Source: Auricularia sp. M13 (lineage: Eukaryota > Basidiomycota > Agaricomycetes > Auriculariales > Auriculariaceae). From it: a DNA stretch of 64,000 nt. The position numbers and the translations under genes are program-made. The notes beneath the pieces were generated by a model. The model ran no database searches. It saw only the letters and a program-made list of their open reading frames with translations, and was not told where the DNA came from. Position 1 is the first letter of the stretch. The number at the start of each line of letters is the position of its first letter. Location of the stretch: NCBI GenBank assembly GCA_037042915.1, contig CM073194.1, positions 1,612,001-1,676,000 on the forward strand, given 5' to 3'. Of this stretch, positions 32,557 through 43,396 are shown piece by piece.

Positions 32557-33928
32557 GGTCGTGGCTGTTGGGTGTGTGCAAGGCAAGCGTTATACCTACC
32601 GACGCTGAGTCAGTAAGCCTGGCGCTCTGCAACGACGTCGTTGGGGGTAACAATTGCCTCCGCGACAAACAACTTGTCTGAGCTCAAGCCAGTGTACTTA
32701 CTCTTTTTTCGGCTGTCTCTCTCTGCGGGTCCAGCTTCTGAGTTGCAGTAGAAGTAACTGGATAAATCCCCAACTATATCCAAAGTGCTGCATGCCTGAC
32801 TAATAATGCCCTTCGTAAGCGAGGCGAGTGAGGCTCAACATACTGTTATTGACTCAGCTCACTGTAGATCAGGACCGCAACTCGAAGATGAATTGAAGTG
32901 CTTATTATAGCATAATTCTGATATTAAATCCTGACTCTCAGGAGGACATCAATGTTCGTTCTCTTGCGTCCTAGCCATAGTGCGTGACGCTCTTGTTTTA
33001 CCATGTGGTCGGCTACTGGATCGTCACTTCAACTCTAGAAGTTTGTGAGCTGATCGTAGAGAAGTGCGGGACTTCTCGACAGGGATTAGCTGAGCCGCAG
33101 GACTGGTCGGCCCTGCGTGGCAAGTGACCTGAATGCTGAGTTGGGGATCAGCACGAATGCGTAAAGCCTTGCTCACAGCTTCTCAGAAGATAAGAATACG
33201 AAACTAGCCAATCTACGTGAGTATGTTGAGAGAACACGCTGTCGGCACGATGTACCGGAGTCGCTCGTCCAACGCTGGTCGCTCTTGGCGCTGTCCGGCC
33301 TCCCACAAATATAGAGGGAGCAATTAATCGTCACTAATACCCTGAAGAAGGGTTAAGGCCTGTTCGGCGGCTGTTGTACCGTAAGCTCCCGTCGTGAACA
33401 TACGCCGGTATTCCGGCGGTTGCATCATCCCTACCGGCGCAGAAAAATACGGATAGATACTACGAAGCCGGTCAGTAGGCTTCCTCACAGTGATTACGAT
33501 AGTTGCAGTTCGTTCTACTGTGTGCTGAGCTGAACGTTATGTCCGCGGGCTGTTGCCAATGCACGTGTCAGTGGCGCTTTCTTGGCGTCTGGCCAGGCGG
33601 CCGGTTATCAGGCGGTTCGCAGTGGCGCTCGCATAGCATTGCAGTACGCTGGTCAGCATGAAACGCAATAAAATGCTGCCTCAAGAGACTTGCTGGACGC
33701 AGAGGTCTCGCAGAACCGTGCCATGGACCAAATTGGTGACGCATCTTCCGATGATAATGATCGACTGGGGGACGCCATCAGGGGCGGTGCGCGCTGCGTG
33801 TTCATCCGAGCATTTAAAAATAGCTCTCGGCTCGAGTCCGTCTTCATAAGAAGGATCGCCGAAACTCCGCCCCAATCCCCCAGCTCTCCCTCTCTCCTGT
33901 TCGTTTTCGGTTCCCAGGTCTCGCTCTA
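32557..33928. other. 1.4-kb intergenic region
   Basis: No gene recognised on either strand; open frames are short and overlapping. It contains the promoter of the glycoprotein gene at its right end. Confidence 0.5.
33813..33822 (+). promoter_or_regulatory. TATA-like element of glycoprotein paralogue 1
   Basis: TTTAAAAATA lies about 107 bp before the start codon at 33929, the same distance as the TATA boxes of the two paralogues downstream. Confidence 0.45.
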
Positions 33929-35235
33929 ATGCTTTCCCTCGCTGTCGCCGCTCTCGCGGCCGCGTCCGTCCTGGCCCAGCCTGACGGCCCTGCGCCTCCT
34001 CTCAACGCAAACCCGACCGACACGAACAATCCGGTCCTCGTCGGCAAGGCGTGCGTCAGACAGCGCGTCCTCATCCGACGCATCACTGACCTCCTTTTTC
34101 TAGATTCCCCTTTAATCAGCTCGTGCGTCTGCTGGACGCCCTTGAACATTAGCTGACGCCTTGATAGCCGTACCGGGCCGATACGCTCGAGACCGCACGC
34201 GGTACTCAACAGGTGAGCAGGCTCGTTTGCTTCTTCCCAATCGAACTAAACCCGTGTCTCAGGGGTACAACCTTTGCAATTCGACGACCGAGAACCAGCA
34301 GTCGATGTGCCAGACGCTCATCGTTAACTCGCTCGAAGGTGCATATGTTCTGATGATGCACAAGGTCGACATGACCAACGTCTTCCCCCTTTAGACTTCT
34401 GCATATTCGCGCCGCCAGAACCGAACTCGCCGATTGGTAACGCGGAGGGCGAAGTCGTCGCGTGGTGCACAAAGGCGGGCCATGGCACGCGTCTCATTCC
34501 GGCGGGCACCATCACCGGCGCTCAGTTCATCAAAACGCCGTCCTACATCGAATTCACTGGCCACTTCAAGCAGGATCAGCTGAACATCCCTACGAACGAT
34601 GCCGGCGGTGAGCTCGACTCGGGCGGCCAGGACCAGCGCGGAAACCCCATCGGTGAGCTAACGCTGCGCGCTTCCACATGGTTGCCAACACGCTCACATG
34701 CGTCATAGGCGGTCTGGCGTACTCGAACAACCTACCGTCGACGCCGGGCACGATGACGCAGAGTCGCGTGTGGCACTTGTTCCTGGGCTCGGGCGTCTTC
34801 TGCATGAAATTCTGCGACGACAAAGCGCCGAACGCGCGCGGGCTGTGCCGCCACACGCTCGACGAGCTGGGCTGCAACACGAACGTTCCTGCGGCGTACC
34901 GCGACGGAGTGTTCGAGTCGTGCGAGGGTGACGACCAGCTGCCGGTACAGGAGGGCGTGACGGACATCCCCAAGTCGAGCAACTGCCACACCTTCGCCTC
35001 GACCGAGCTCTGGGGCGGCTCATCCACTACGACCTCGGGCCCGAGCACGACCGGCAAGCCAAGCTCGGGCTCCGGCTCTTCGACCAAGCCTGGAACAGGC
35101 GGCTCGACCACGACCACTGGCGCTGACGGCAACCCCACAGAGGTGCCCGACAACGGCTCGGGCTCGCTGCGCGCGGGTTCGTACGCGTTCGCTGCGTCCG
35201 TCGCTGGTCTCATTGCTGGCGCGGTCTTTGCGTAA
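33929..35235 (+). CDS. 'macrofage activating glycoprotein'-like secreted protein, paralogue 1
   Basis: Exons 33929-34050, 34104-34122 (19 nt), 34168-34212, 34263-34338, 34395-34652 and 34709-35235 close to 348 aa. It has a signal peptide (MLSLAVAALAAASVLAQP). Core motifs of the family: GYNLCNSTTENQQSMCQTLI, DFCIFAPPEPNS, EVVAWCTKAGHGTRLIPAG, GGELDSGGQDQRGNPIGG and FCMKFCDDKAPNARGLCRH; the many cysteines suggest a disulfide-bonded extracellular domain. A Ser/Thr/Gly-rich stalk and a C-terminal hydrophobic tail (FAASVAGLIAGAVFA) indicate GPI anchoring. The annotation name is historical and the function is unknown. It is the most diverged of three copies and has two extra introns. Confidence 0.82.
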
Positions 35236-36319
35236 AGTACCGCTTTGGACGGTGATCCTCATGCTTTGACGGACAGAACTTGACATCCCACACATCTTCC
35301 TCACGAACTTCACTTAGTTCTTTGTCTTGTTTTGTGCTTGCCATGCGACTTATAGCCCGACTCACACTCGCTTTGTGCTCTACATAATTTGTTTCTGTCC
35401 ATGGACAATGAACACGTTTTGTTTTGGATCTGTTGCTGCCAGGGAACGATGGTCAACGAGCCGTGAAGCGATCCAATGGCTGCAAGTCGCAAGCTGCTGC
35501 CCTCTGCTGCCACTCGTCGATCGGGCGCTTGCCCTTCTTAAACATCGCACGGTTCCTATTATAGGCTCGGACGTCTGCGCACTTCTTCGCGGACGATGCA
35601 TCCTCCGAATTTGGGCTGTTCCAGCACGAGGTAAATGTCCGGTCCCGCGCCTTCCATGCTGCCATGCAGTGAGCAATGTGCACCGATGTCTCGCATGGGG
35701 CACCGTGATCGTTGCGAAGATACGCTGCGACTTGGCTATTGCAGTCGGATTTGACAGCGACAGCGATCTGAGCGACTTGAAACGGTCGTCGTCGACCAGA
35801 TCACAGACGTCCTTGCCATCCCCTGGCTCGCCAAAATGCTGGCAAATATCGTCGCTTCCGCCAGCCAGACGGGACAGGAGATTCATCCAGAGCCACCCTG
35901 ACACCATGGGTGAGGGATTCACAGTTTTGAATGATTACACAGTCTGAAAGCCATCTAAGCCTACAGCTATACACTCAGTCCAGCATTGTATTTTTTTCTC
36001 GCCCACACCGCCGGACGAGGGCCGCTGCATACACGCTCCGAGTTTGAGGTTAACGAGCAAATTGATGATGAGTTACTTACTTGAGCTCAGGTCACGTTAT
36101 ACTCATTGATTTCATATGGAGAATATGGAAGAAACCGTTCGCATGAACAGGAAGAAACAGGGTGTACATCGAGAAATCCTCCCTTTTTCGTGGCCAAGGA
36201 GCCTACCGCAAACGCGTAACCCAAGGGCTATCATGACGCTGAGTTCGGCGCTGATTAGATTATCAGATTCAGTCCGACACCGCCGCTTTTTCGCCGGTCT
36301 TTCTGGTTTATCTTTCACC
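35236..36319. other. intergenic with a possible decayed small gene on the minus strand
   Basis: On the minus strand, 35453-35930 has Cys-containing frames (CNSQVAAYLRND, HIAHCMAAWKARD) that need a frame change to join. Two 15-mers here (around 35690 and 35748) match, in the same order, sequence at about 44940-45005, downstream of glycoprotein paralogue 3. This may be a duplicated neighbour gene in decay. Confidence 0.35.
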
Positions 36320-37851
36320 ATGCGTCTCGCCAGCTTCTCGCTCCCGGGGCTTGCCACAGGCGCCGCACTCTCGCCAGACCGCAATGCGAACCACATCTTC
36401 AACAGCGTTCGCTCGTCCATGCGCCAATGGGACTCCTCCATACTCCACAACGGCATGTCGTTTTTCATCGCCGCAGTTCCCAGCCACACGCAGTTCTATC
36501 ATGGCAGCTCATTTGCAGAGCCTGTTAAAGGCATGGAATGGCTTGCTTTCGAGCCTGAGCACGCCCTTGTCTTCGCGCGCCCGCCACGCGGCCCACGCCC
36601 ACCTCGACCGCGTACCGCACCGGCCGGCGAGAACCACCGCGATAGCGCCACTACGAGACATTCTCCCAGCCCTCGCTGGGAAATTCAAGAGGCCTGGTCT
36701 CAGAATACATCTGTCTATGACTCAGATCTGCCTGGGAACCTTCTCGCGGGACCGAAGGACAACAGCCGCTGGGTCTCTCGGGCAAATTCGAGCCTGGTCC
36801 TGAGCTGGGAGGCTATCTCCACACATATCGCACAAAACACCCTTTGTCGCTACTCTACATCGACGGTATGGCCGCTGCCAAGTGTGAAAAGGGGACGCTG
36901 GACTCGACGGACGCTGTGCTGTTAGGGCTTGACCCGAACAATGTCAAGACGTGGGATTGGGAGCGGGGCGTCGCGTTGTGCAACCTGACACGGGACGAAT
37001 GGGGAGGGCGTATCGACGGCTTTCTGCGCATGGAGATGGGCTTCGAGATCATCCTCTGTGACTTCGCTGCGCATCTCGCGGTCGACCGCATCGCACGGAC
37101 GCGCGTGAGGACCAAGCCAGACGAGCACGGTGAAGATATTTCCTACTACCGTGCCGTGGCGTCGCGGTTCGACGGCATCGGTGGGAATCGGGTCGCAGTC
37201 AACTACGAGAACTTCGTTACCGCCTTCGACTACGACGACATCGACCTTTTCAACGGCGATATTCATCCGCGCTTGAACAAAGTCTCGAATGAGACCATCT
37301 CCCGCATTCATCGTGACGTGACTCGTCTGGTCATGTCTCATCCTATTCCTGCGCACGATGCGATTATCGCGACGACGAACTGGCAAGCCGTTGCCGACAT
37401 GGTGGTCAATCGATATGCCCACCGGCTCGAATCCCTGGCCGCTACCTCTAGTCTCGACCGATTCCAGTTAAGCGCCGAGATCCTTCTCAGACCCTACATT
37501 GACTACAGCGCGCGCAACCGCACTGTCGAAATCTCGCGCTGTGCTGCTCAGTACCTGCCGACTTCCGAACCTCTCCCACGAGCAGCGGAAGCCATTCGAG
37601 CTGTTGCCGCGTCTATCTGCGAGACGCTCGTGGATACTCTTGCGTCTACCGACCTTGAAGCTTCGAGAGCATCTATCGCAAAGCTGATGGCGTACTTGCG
37701 GTGGCCTATCTGGAAGCGCTGCCGTCAGTGCGGCATCGACGAGGAGTGCTACATTCCCATGTGGCCCTCCGGTCGCAAGCAGGACTACGAGAACCCGCAA
37801 TGTCAGAGTCGCGTTCCGATTACAGGACCGGGGGAGTCGTATTGGCATTGA
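36320..37851 (+). CDS. conserved fungal protein of unknown function
   Basis: The probable start is the ATG at 36320 (CACCATGC context). The first part reads HIFNSVRSSMRQWDSSILHN, then GMSFFIAAVPSHTQFYHG and WLAFEPEHALVFARP. The frame then changes between about 36610 and 36757, most simply by one intron. It continues KFEPGPELGGYLHTYRTKHP, LLYIDGMAAAKCEKGTLDS, WDWERGVALCNLTRDEW and FGDIHP-like FNGDIHPRLNKVSNETISRI. The end is Cys-rich: RCRQCGIDEECYIPMWPSGR. This block order recurs in many Ascomycete and Basidiomycete hypothetical, often secreted, proteins. No catalytic function is established. The exact intron was not resolved. Confidence 0.68.
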
Positions 37852-38081
37852 TTGCGATCGTGCGTAGATGTACTAGATCTAAATCTCCTGATATATTCTT
37901 CTCACCGCTATGAGTCTGGTCGATAGATGGAGTACAATAAGACTTGTATTTAGCGGAACCGATTACACAAATACAAGTGCGGGAGCTATAGCTTCAACTC
38001 TTGCCTTGAATACAAGTATCTATGCTATAATCACTGAGAACCTGAAGTTAGAAACATTCAGAGACATGAGGTCACGCGCAA

Positions 38082-39410
38082 TCATGAGGAAATTGAAACA
38101 GACACGAGAATGCCACATCCACGGGTTCCTCGGCGAAACCTGATGTCGCCGACTAGAGCGCATGAAGAATTCACCATGACATAGTACGCTGGATCTCGCG
38201 GGCGGATGGCCAAATGTGGGTCCATGTGGCAAGCAACCCCGGGCGGTTCATCTAGATGTAGCAGCGCACGCTGGTCAGTTGCGTGGACGACAACGACGTG
38301 CGTTTCACGCTGCGAGACGCCTGCCAAAGGAGGTCGGTTGTCGGAAAGATCGTAATTTATGAGCACGACTGTGTCAGCCGCAAACCGTATTTCGAGAGAG
38401 GAAGAGCCTAGCGGCGTGAATTGGAAGGGCAGGCAAGCGATGGCAAAGACAACAGCATTTCGCTCCGCAGGCATGACTGAAAGTGTACCATAGGAGCACC
38501 ACGTAAAGTGCGTGCGTAGCTGCGAGTTACTGAGCAGGCTGTGCAACATTTCGTCTGTGATACCATGCAGCACGAGTACGGTGGGTTCGCCGGCGAGGAG
38601 TACGCGAGGCTTCACGCAGCTCGCAGAGCCGGACAGCTGGGAGAGATCATATGCAGCTATGCGCATGGTAACTGCTCCTCCGGAGAAATGGGTCTGGGTA
38701 GCCTGGGTGGGGACCCACTGATCCCGCGAGCGACAGAAGGCGTGGGTTGGAAAGTTGCGTGGGTCGAGGAGCAGCGAGCCCAAGGTGCTTGTATTCGAAC
38801 CGTCCGAGTAATCCGGAGTGCTCCCATTGAAGGGAACGAAGGCATATGGGCGCATGATCATGTCTCTATCCTGAGTATCCTTGCGCAGGAACAAAAACCC
38901 AGTCAGGGTCCAGGAGAGCGGCCCATCTTTGAGCAATCGTTTCGCCTTGCGAGTGAGCAGTTCTATGGGTTCATTTGAGTGTGGAGCCTGGCCGAGGGTT
39001 AAATGCGGCGCAAAGGGCCTCCCTTTATCCTCTCTGAGACTGAACGCCCGCATCAAGACGAGAGCGGCGCGCGACAGAAGCATTGTACTGGCAGAATCAG
39101 GAGAAAGATAGACCGTGACGTTGTTTCGCCCGCGAAATTGTTGTACACGATCAAGCACAACGTTGAACGGCCTCAGATGCGCGCCGGAGAGTGTAGAGCG
39201 GAGGTGTTCCACCGCGACGTCAAGGTCAAGCTGCTCGACGAAGGGCAATGTGATGTGAGCAGTGAACCGCGGGAAAGAGCGGTCGTGTGCCCAGCGGAGG
39301 GCGTTCAGCCGCGACTGGATCTCGGGAGGAGGGAGAAAGGCGAGCGCCGTAAGATGAGTGAGCTGCTCAGCACCCGATTTCGAGCACTTAGGGAGCGGCG
39401 AATAAGACAT
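38082..39410 (-). CDS. 2H phosphoesterase with degenerate EEP-like C-terminal domain
   Basis: A single exon from the Met at 39410 gives 442 aa; an in-frame upstream Met (39521) is less likely. Residues ~15-200 form a 2'-5' RNA ligase-like 2H domain with both signatures: FTAHITLPF (H52, T54) and FAPHLTLGQ (H136, T138). Such domains open 2',3'-cyclic phosphates or 2'-5' linkages in RNA. From ~248 to the end the pattern resembles an EEP nuclease: MRIAAYDLSQLSGS, then VLVLHGITDEML where active members have LQE(V/I)TD. The Gly in place of the metal-binding Glu implies loss of that activity. Agaricomycetes have long 2H-EEP-polymerase fusions; this looks like a shortened relative, which is inference. 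Confidence 0.72.
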   Translation of the reverse strand: MSYSPLPKCSKSGAEQLTHLTALAFLPPPEIQSRLNALRWAHDRSFPRFTAHITLPFVEQLDLDVAVEHLRSTLSGAHLRPFNVVLDRVQQFRGRNNVTVYLSPDSASTMLLSRAALVLMRAFSLREDKGRPFAPHLTLGQAPHSNEPIELLTRKAKRLLKDGPLSWTLTGFLFLRKDTQDRDMIMRPYAFVPFNGSTPDYSDGSNTSTLGSLLLDPRNFPTHAFCRSRDQWVPTQATQTHFSGGAVTMRIAAYDLSQLSGSASCVKPRVLLAGEPTVLVLHGITDEMLHSLLSNSQLRTHFTWCSYGTLSVMPAERNAVVFAIACLPFQFTPLGSSSLEIRFAADTVVLINYDLSDNRPPLAGVSQRETHVVVVHATDQRALLHLDEPPGVACHMDPHLAIRPRDPAYYVMVNSSCALVGDIRFRRGTRGCGILVSVSISS

Positions 39411-40042
39411 CGTTAGATAGGACTGGGCTTGCTCGTTTTGAGGATTGTGGCCAGGTAGTGTGGACGGTTTATAAGTAACGAGCACAATAGGAGCACAGCG
39501 GCTGCAGTGGGCACAAGTCACAATGACTCAGGAGCCGAGTATACGTCGAACAGCCCCGAAATCCTAGCCACCGGGAATATGCACAGGTCCCAACTGAGCC
39601 ATGCCAGAGTCAACGTTTGACTCCTGCTTGTCCGGGTCCAAGTGCAGTGCTGGTCGGATCGGAGGAGATTCCCGCCCGGAAGCATTGCCAAGAAGTCTTG
39701 ACCCCGGAGTTCGCGATGCCAAGTGCCGTCAGACATTATCGCACGCCCGCTCTCACCTCCTCTTCCCTCATGAGAAAGCACGAAGTCTTGCTTCAGAATG
39801 CATCCACAATTATGACAAGCAAGATGGGAACGCAGGAGAGGCGCGGCCAAGAGCCGGTGCAGTGACGCAGCGACAAGCTCAGCTTGGGGGGCAGGTGAGC
39901 ATGATCTTGGCAGGCTAAGGGTATAAAGTGCAGGCTGGCAGCCCGCATCAAACCTTTCTCATCCCGTCCTTGGTTGACGACCCCCACGTTTCCGCTCGGT
40001 CTCCGTCCCCGTACATCCCCCCATAAACTCGGCAAATAGGCC
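39411..40042. other. divergent intergenic region
   Basis: Spacer between the 2H phosphoesterase gene (minus) and glycoprotein paralogue 2 (plus). No gene seen. Confidence 0.5.
39922..39928 (+). promoter_or_regulatory. TATA box of glycoprotein paralogue 2
   Basis: TATAAAG lies 121 bp before the start at 40043, with a pyrimidine-rich leader following it. Confidence 0.6.
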
Positions 40043-41316
40043 ATGTTGCCCCACGTTCTTTTCCTCACCGCCGTCGTCGCCGGCGCGAACGCGCAAAACC
40101 GCCCGGCGCCCAGGCCCAACCCCGACCCACGCGACACCAACAACCCGCGTCTGGTCGGGAAGCGCTTCCCCTACAATGAGCTTGTACGTGCTCATGCTCG
40201 TATTCATCCGCTCCGCGGTTAATCTTTCGGCATTCACTGACATACGTTTCGATTTAAACTCACCACTTTGCAGCCGTACAAGGTCGACACGCTCGAAACG
40301 GAGCGCGGCATCCAGGTCGGATACAACCAGTGCAACAGCACGACACAGGGCCAGAACTCGCTGTGCCAGACAATCATCGTCAACTCCATCGAAGGTGCGC
40401 AGCCCCAATCCGATCCCATTCCATTGAACTTCAGGCTGATGACAAGACCCACAGACTTCTGCATCTGGGGCCCGCAGACGCGCACCGTCGTCGGTGATGC
40501 CGAGGCGGGCACGGTGGCGTACTGCACCAAGGCGACGCACGGCGCGCGCCTCATCCCCGCCGGCGCACTCACCGCGGTGCAGTTCATCCGCACGCCGTCC
40601 TACGTCGAGGTCACCGGCCGCATCAACCAGGAGCTGATCAACATCCCGCACGGTGACTCCGGCGGCGAACTCGACTCCGGAGGCCAGGACTTGCGCGGCA
40701 ACCCCATTGGCGGCATGGCGTACTCGACGAACCTGCCCTTCTCCCCCGGCCAGATCACCCAGAGCCCCGTATGGCACTACTTCGTCGGCAACGACATGTT
40801 CTGCATGAAGCTCTGCGACGAGAAGGCGCCCAATGCCATGGGCCTGTGCGAGCACATCCACGACCGCTACGGCTGCGGTGTTAACGTGCCCGCGGCGTAC
40901 AAGGAGAACGTCTTCGAGTCGTGCCTCGGCGACGACCAGAAACCCGTTGACCCTGCCGTGACGGACATCCCCGCGTCGTCGCAGTGCACGCCCTTCCAGT
41001 CCGCGTCCATCTACACCTCGCTCGTGAGTCCTCAATCAGGGCTCCTTGCCCGCGTACTGATGCGTTCGTCTCGCAGCCCGTCGTTGGCGGCGGCGCCTCC
41101 GGTACGTCGACGACTCCTGGCGCCAGCGGCACCCCGCGCCCGGGCAGCAGCAGCACGACGCCCGGCCGCGGCGACGGCACGACGACTGGCACAAGCCCCA
41201 CGGGCACTGGCGCCACTGACCCCGACAACGCTGCCCGCGGCGGCTTCGCGGGCCTCGCGTCGGGCCTCGTCATCTCCGTCGTCGCCGGCCTCATCGGTGC
41301 TGCCATCGTCGCGTGA
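40043..41316 (+). CDS. 'macrofage activating glycoprotein'-like secreted protein, paralogue 2
   Basis: Exons 40043-40183, 40274-40394, 40455-41023 and 41077-41316 close to 356 aa. The signal peptide is MLPHVLFLTAVVAGANAQ. The mature domain carries LETERGIQVGYNQCNSTTQG, DFCIWGPQTR, AYCTKATHGARLIPAG, GGELDSGGQDLRGNPIGG and FCMKLCDEKAPNAMGLCEH. The stalk is Ser/Thr/Gly/Pro-rich. It ends with GLASGLVISVVAGLIGAAIVA, a hydrophobic tail fit for GPI-anchor attachment. Very strong codon bias toward C-ending codons suggests high expression. This copy appears complete and is the reference for judging the frameshift in paralogue 3. Confidence 0.88.
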
Positions 41317-41846
41317 GCCCGAGCCTGATCCGACGCATTCCCCATCTTGGACCCAGAGTGTGGAGCTTTCTTCTCTCTCGTGTGCTTTTGTTTTCACCCA
41401 TTTCTACGATAATCTGAGTTGCGATGATTGGACGCTTTTGTTAGGAGGAGAATGGCCACTTGCCTGTGCGCTGCGTGTGAGCACCCTGCGGCGTGCGCGG
41501 TGTGCGCTCAGAACGGAGCGTGCACTGCGCATCTGATCGTTCCTGCAAGTCAGTCTCATTCCTGCGCACGATCAGGCGCCGCGCTCAATGCAGTTGCTGC
41601 AGGGTGCAGACTCAAGATTGACGGTCTGCAAGGAAACTCAATCTTGGACCAAGGACATATTAGAACCCGAGGGTTCAACGGACGGGGCGAACGACTATAC
41701 TCACCAGGCGAAGCCAGGTCGATCATCACAAGGAGAATATAAGACGTTAGCCAAACGCTCGAACTTGAAGCAGACCAGCACCGAATGCATGCAGACAAGT
41801 TCCCAATTCAATTGGCCCATCCAGCAGTGTGTCGTACAATGAAGCC
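41317..41846. other. intergenic
   Basis: Between convergent genes. No supported gene or repeat. Confidence 0.5.
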
Positions 41847-42417
41847 TCAGGCCTTGGTCAGGACGAACTTGAAGTCGCCATTCGTCGTACCACCAACGCA
41901 CGTCGAGGTGAACTGCAGCGGGGAAGGGAGAATCTCGTCAGCGAACAGCAGAAGAGAAGAAAATGGGATGCTCACCGGCGAGCTCCCGCAGACAGCCTGG
42001 GCGGCGCGCATGCAGCCCTCCCAGCGGCCCTTGGAGACGTTGAGCAGCGCGCCCTTGTTGACGGGCGTCAGCGCGAGCTTGGCGGTGCCGCTCTGGCCCG
42101 TCGTGCTCGCCGGCCGGCCCTGGCACTTCTGGATGCTGCCCGCGATGCCGCCGCAGATGCTCAGGATCGCCACGTTGATGTCGTGCGTCACCAGCTTTCT
42201 GCAGTACGTCCGGCCTCGGTGAGCGATTCCCGCGAAGGGGGTAACGAGGAAGAACGCACGTGGACGGCGAGGTGCAGACGGTGCCCTTGACGGCGTTCGG
42301 GTTGACGGTGGTGTTGGCGCGCGCAGCAAGCTCGTGCACCTCGTTGTGCACGAGCGGGCCGGCGGAAACGAGCGACGCGAGGGCCGAGACGGCGACGAGG
42401 ACGGAGGTGAAGCGCAT
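41847..42417 (-). CDS. small secreted protein, 148 aa
   Basis: Exons 42260-42417, 41976-42198 and 41912-41847 close in phase. The last intron (GTGAGC to CTGCAG, branch CGCTGAC) could also be read through. The signal peptide is MRFTSVLVAVSALASLVSAG, followed by a short LVHNEVHELAAR segment that may be cleaved. The mature part contains ILSICGGIAGSIQKCQG, SKGRWEGCMRAAQAVCG and FTSTCVGGTTNGDFKFVL: six cysteines in a compact, possibly beta-rich domain. It resembles small secreted proteins common in Agaricomycetes, with no known function. It lies between two secreted glycoprotein genes. Confidence 0.78.
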
Positions 42418-43396
42418 TTTTGCTGACTGGGTGTTGCTGAAAGTTCGAAAAGGACCTTGTCGAAAGGGTGAAGGTTGCAGAGACAGAGACTAGAGAACGA
42501 CGACTGAACTGAATGCAGTAAACGACCTTGTCAAAAGGCCGATCTGGACGGTGAGAGAGAAGGGGGAACAAGGAGCGAAGGACCGGAGTGCCAAAAATGC
42601 GGGAGAACGTGTTGCGTAGCGACCTTTCGGCAAAACATAATCGGCTCGTGGGTCCACTGCTAACCCACGTGACGCGCATACAAGCTGGCCGCAGGCTTCC
42701 CAGGGACTGGCTAGTAGCTTGTTGGAAGTGGTCTCGAGACTTCCAATGTACCTTCTGCCAACCTCAAGAGCGATGCTTACATAACTCTAATGAGATCGAA
42801 TCCAGGAACGGTCGACGGTTCGATCCGTTATATTCCCAGGATTGCAGGACAGGGAGTATATTGACCCAGAATAGCCCTAAACACCGACCATTGCTATTGT
42901 GACCAGAATACTTTGATACCAAACAAAAACCGGCGCTTTTCAATTCTATGTCCGTTTTATATTCGGTCGGATACAGAGTATTCTGGGCTCATGTTTGCCC
43001 TTCCAAGGTGCTTAACCGGTCGTAGGCAGTCGGCTCCTGTGGGCGCGAAGATGGCTGACGCGACGGCAATAGCGTGTGCAGTAGCGTATAGTCCGTCTGC
43101 AACCGAACAGCTCGCGGGAGGGAGAAGTGCCGAGGTCTCGGGCTTCCCCGTGCATAGAGCCTGCCTGGGACGACGAGAACGTCGAGGACGGAGACGACCA
43201 TGAGCGAGTCGGCCGCGCTGGATGCGTGATGCCAAGCCAAACGCGCCACTTCTATCGGGAGAGGCCGAGTTGGCTTGGCGAAACTGTATAAATAGTAGTG
43301 TGCCCATCAATCCTCTGTTTTTCCATCCCGTCTCCCTCGACGCCCTTCTCGTTCCGTAGACCGACCTCCGTATAACCTCTAAAGACCCACTCGGCC
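42418..43396. other. intergenic, divergent promoters
   Basis: Nearly 1 kb between divergent secreted-protein genes. No gene recognised. Confidence 0.5.
43287..43294 (+). promoter_or_regulatory. TATA box of glycoprotein paralogue 3
   Basis: TATAAATA lies 110 bp before the start codon at 43397. Confidence 0.65.

Noticed and set aside
42790-42830. tRNA T-loop-like GGTTCGATCC
   Set aside because: No acceptor stem, D-arm or anticodon arm can be built around it.
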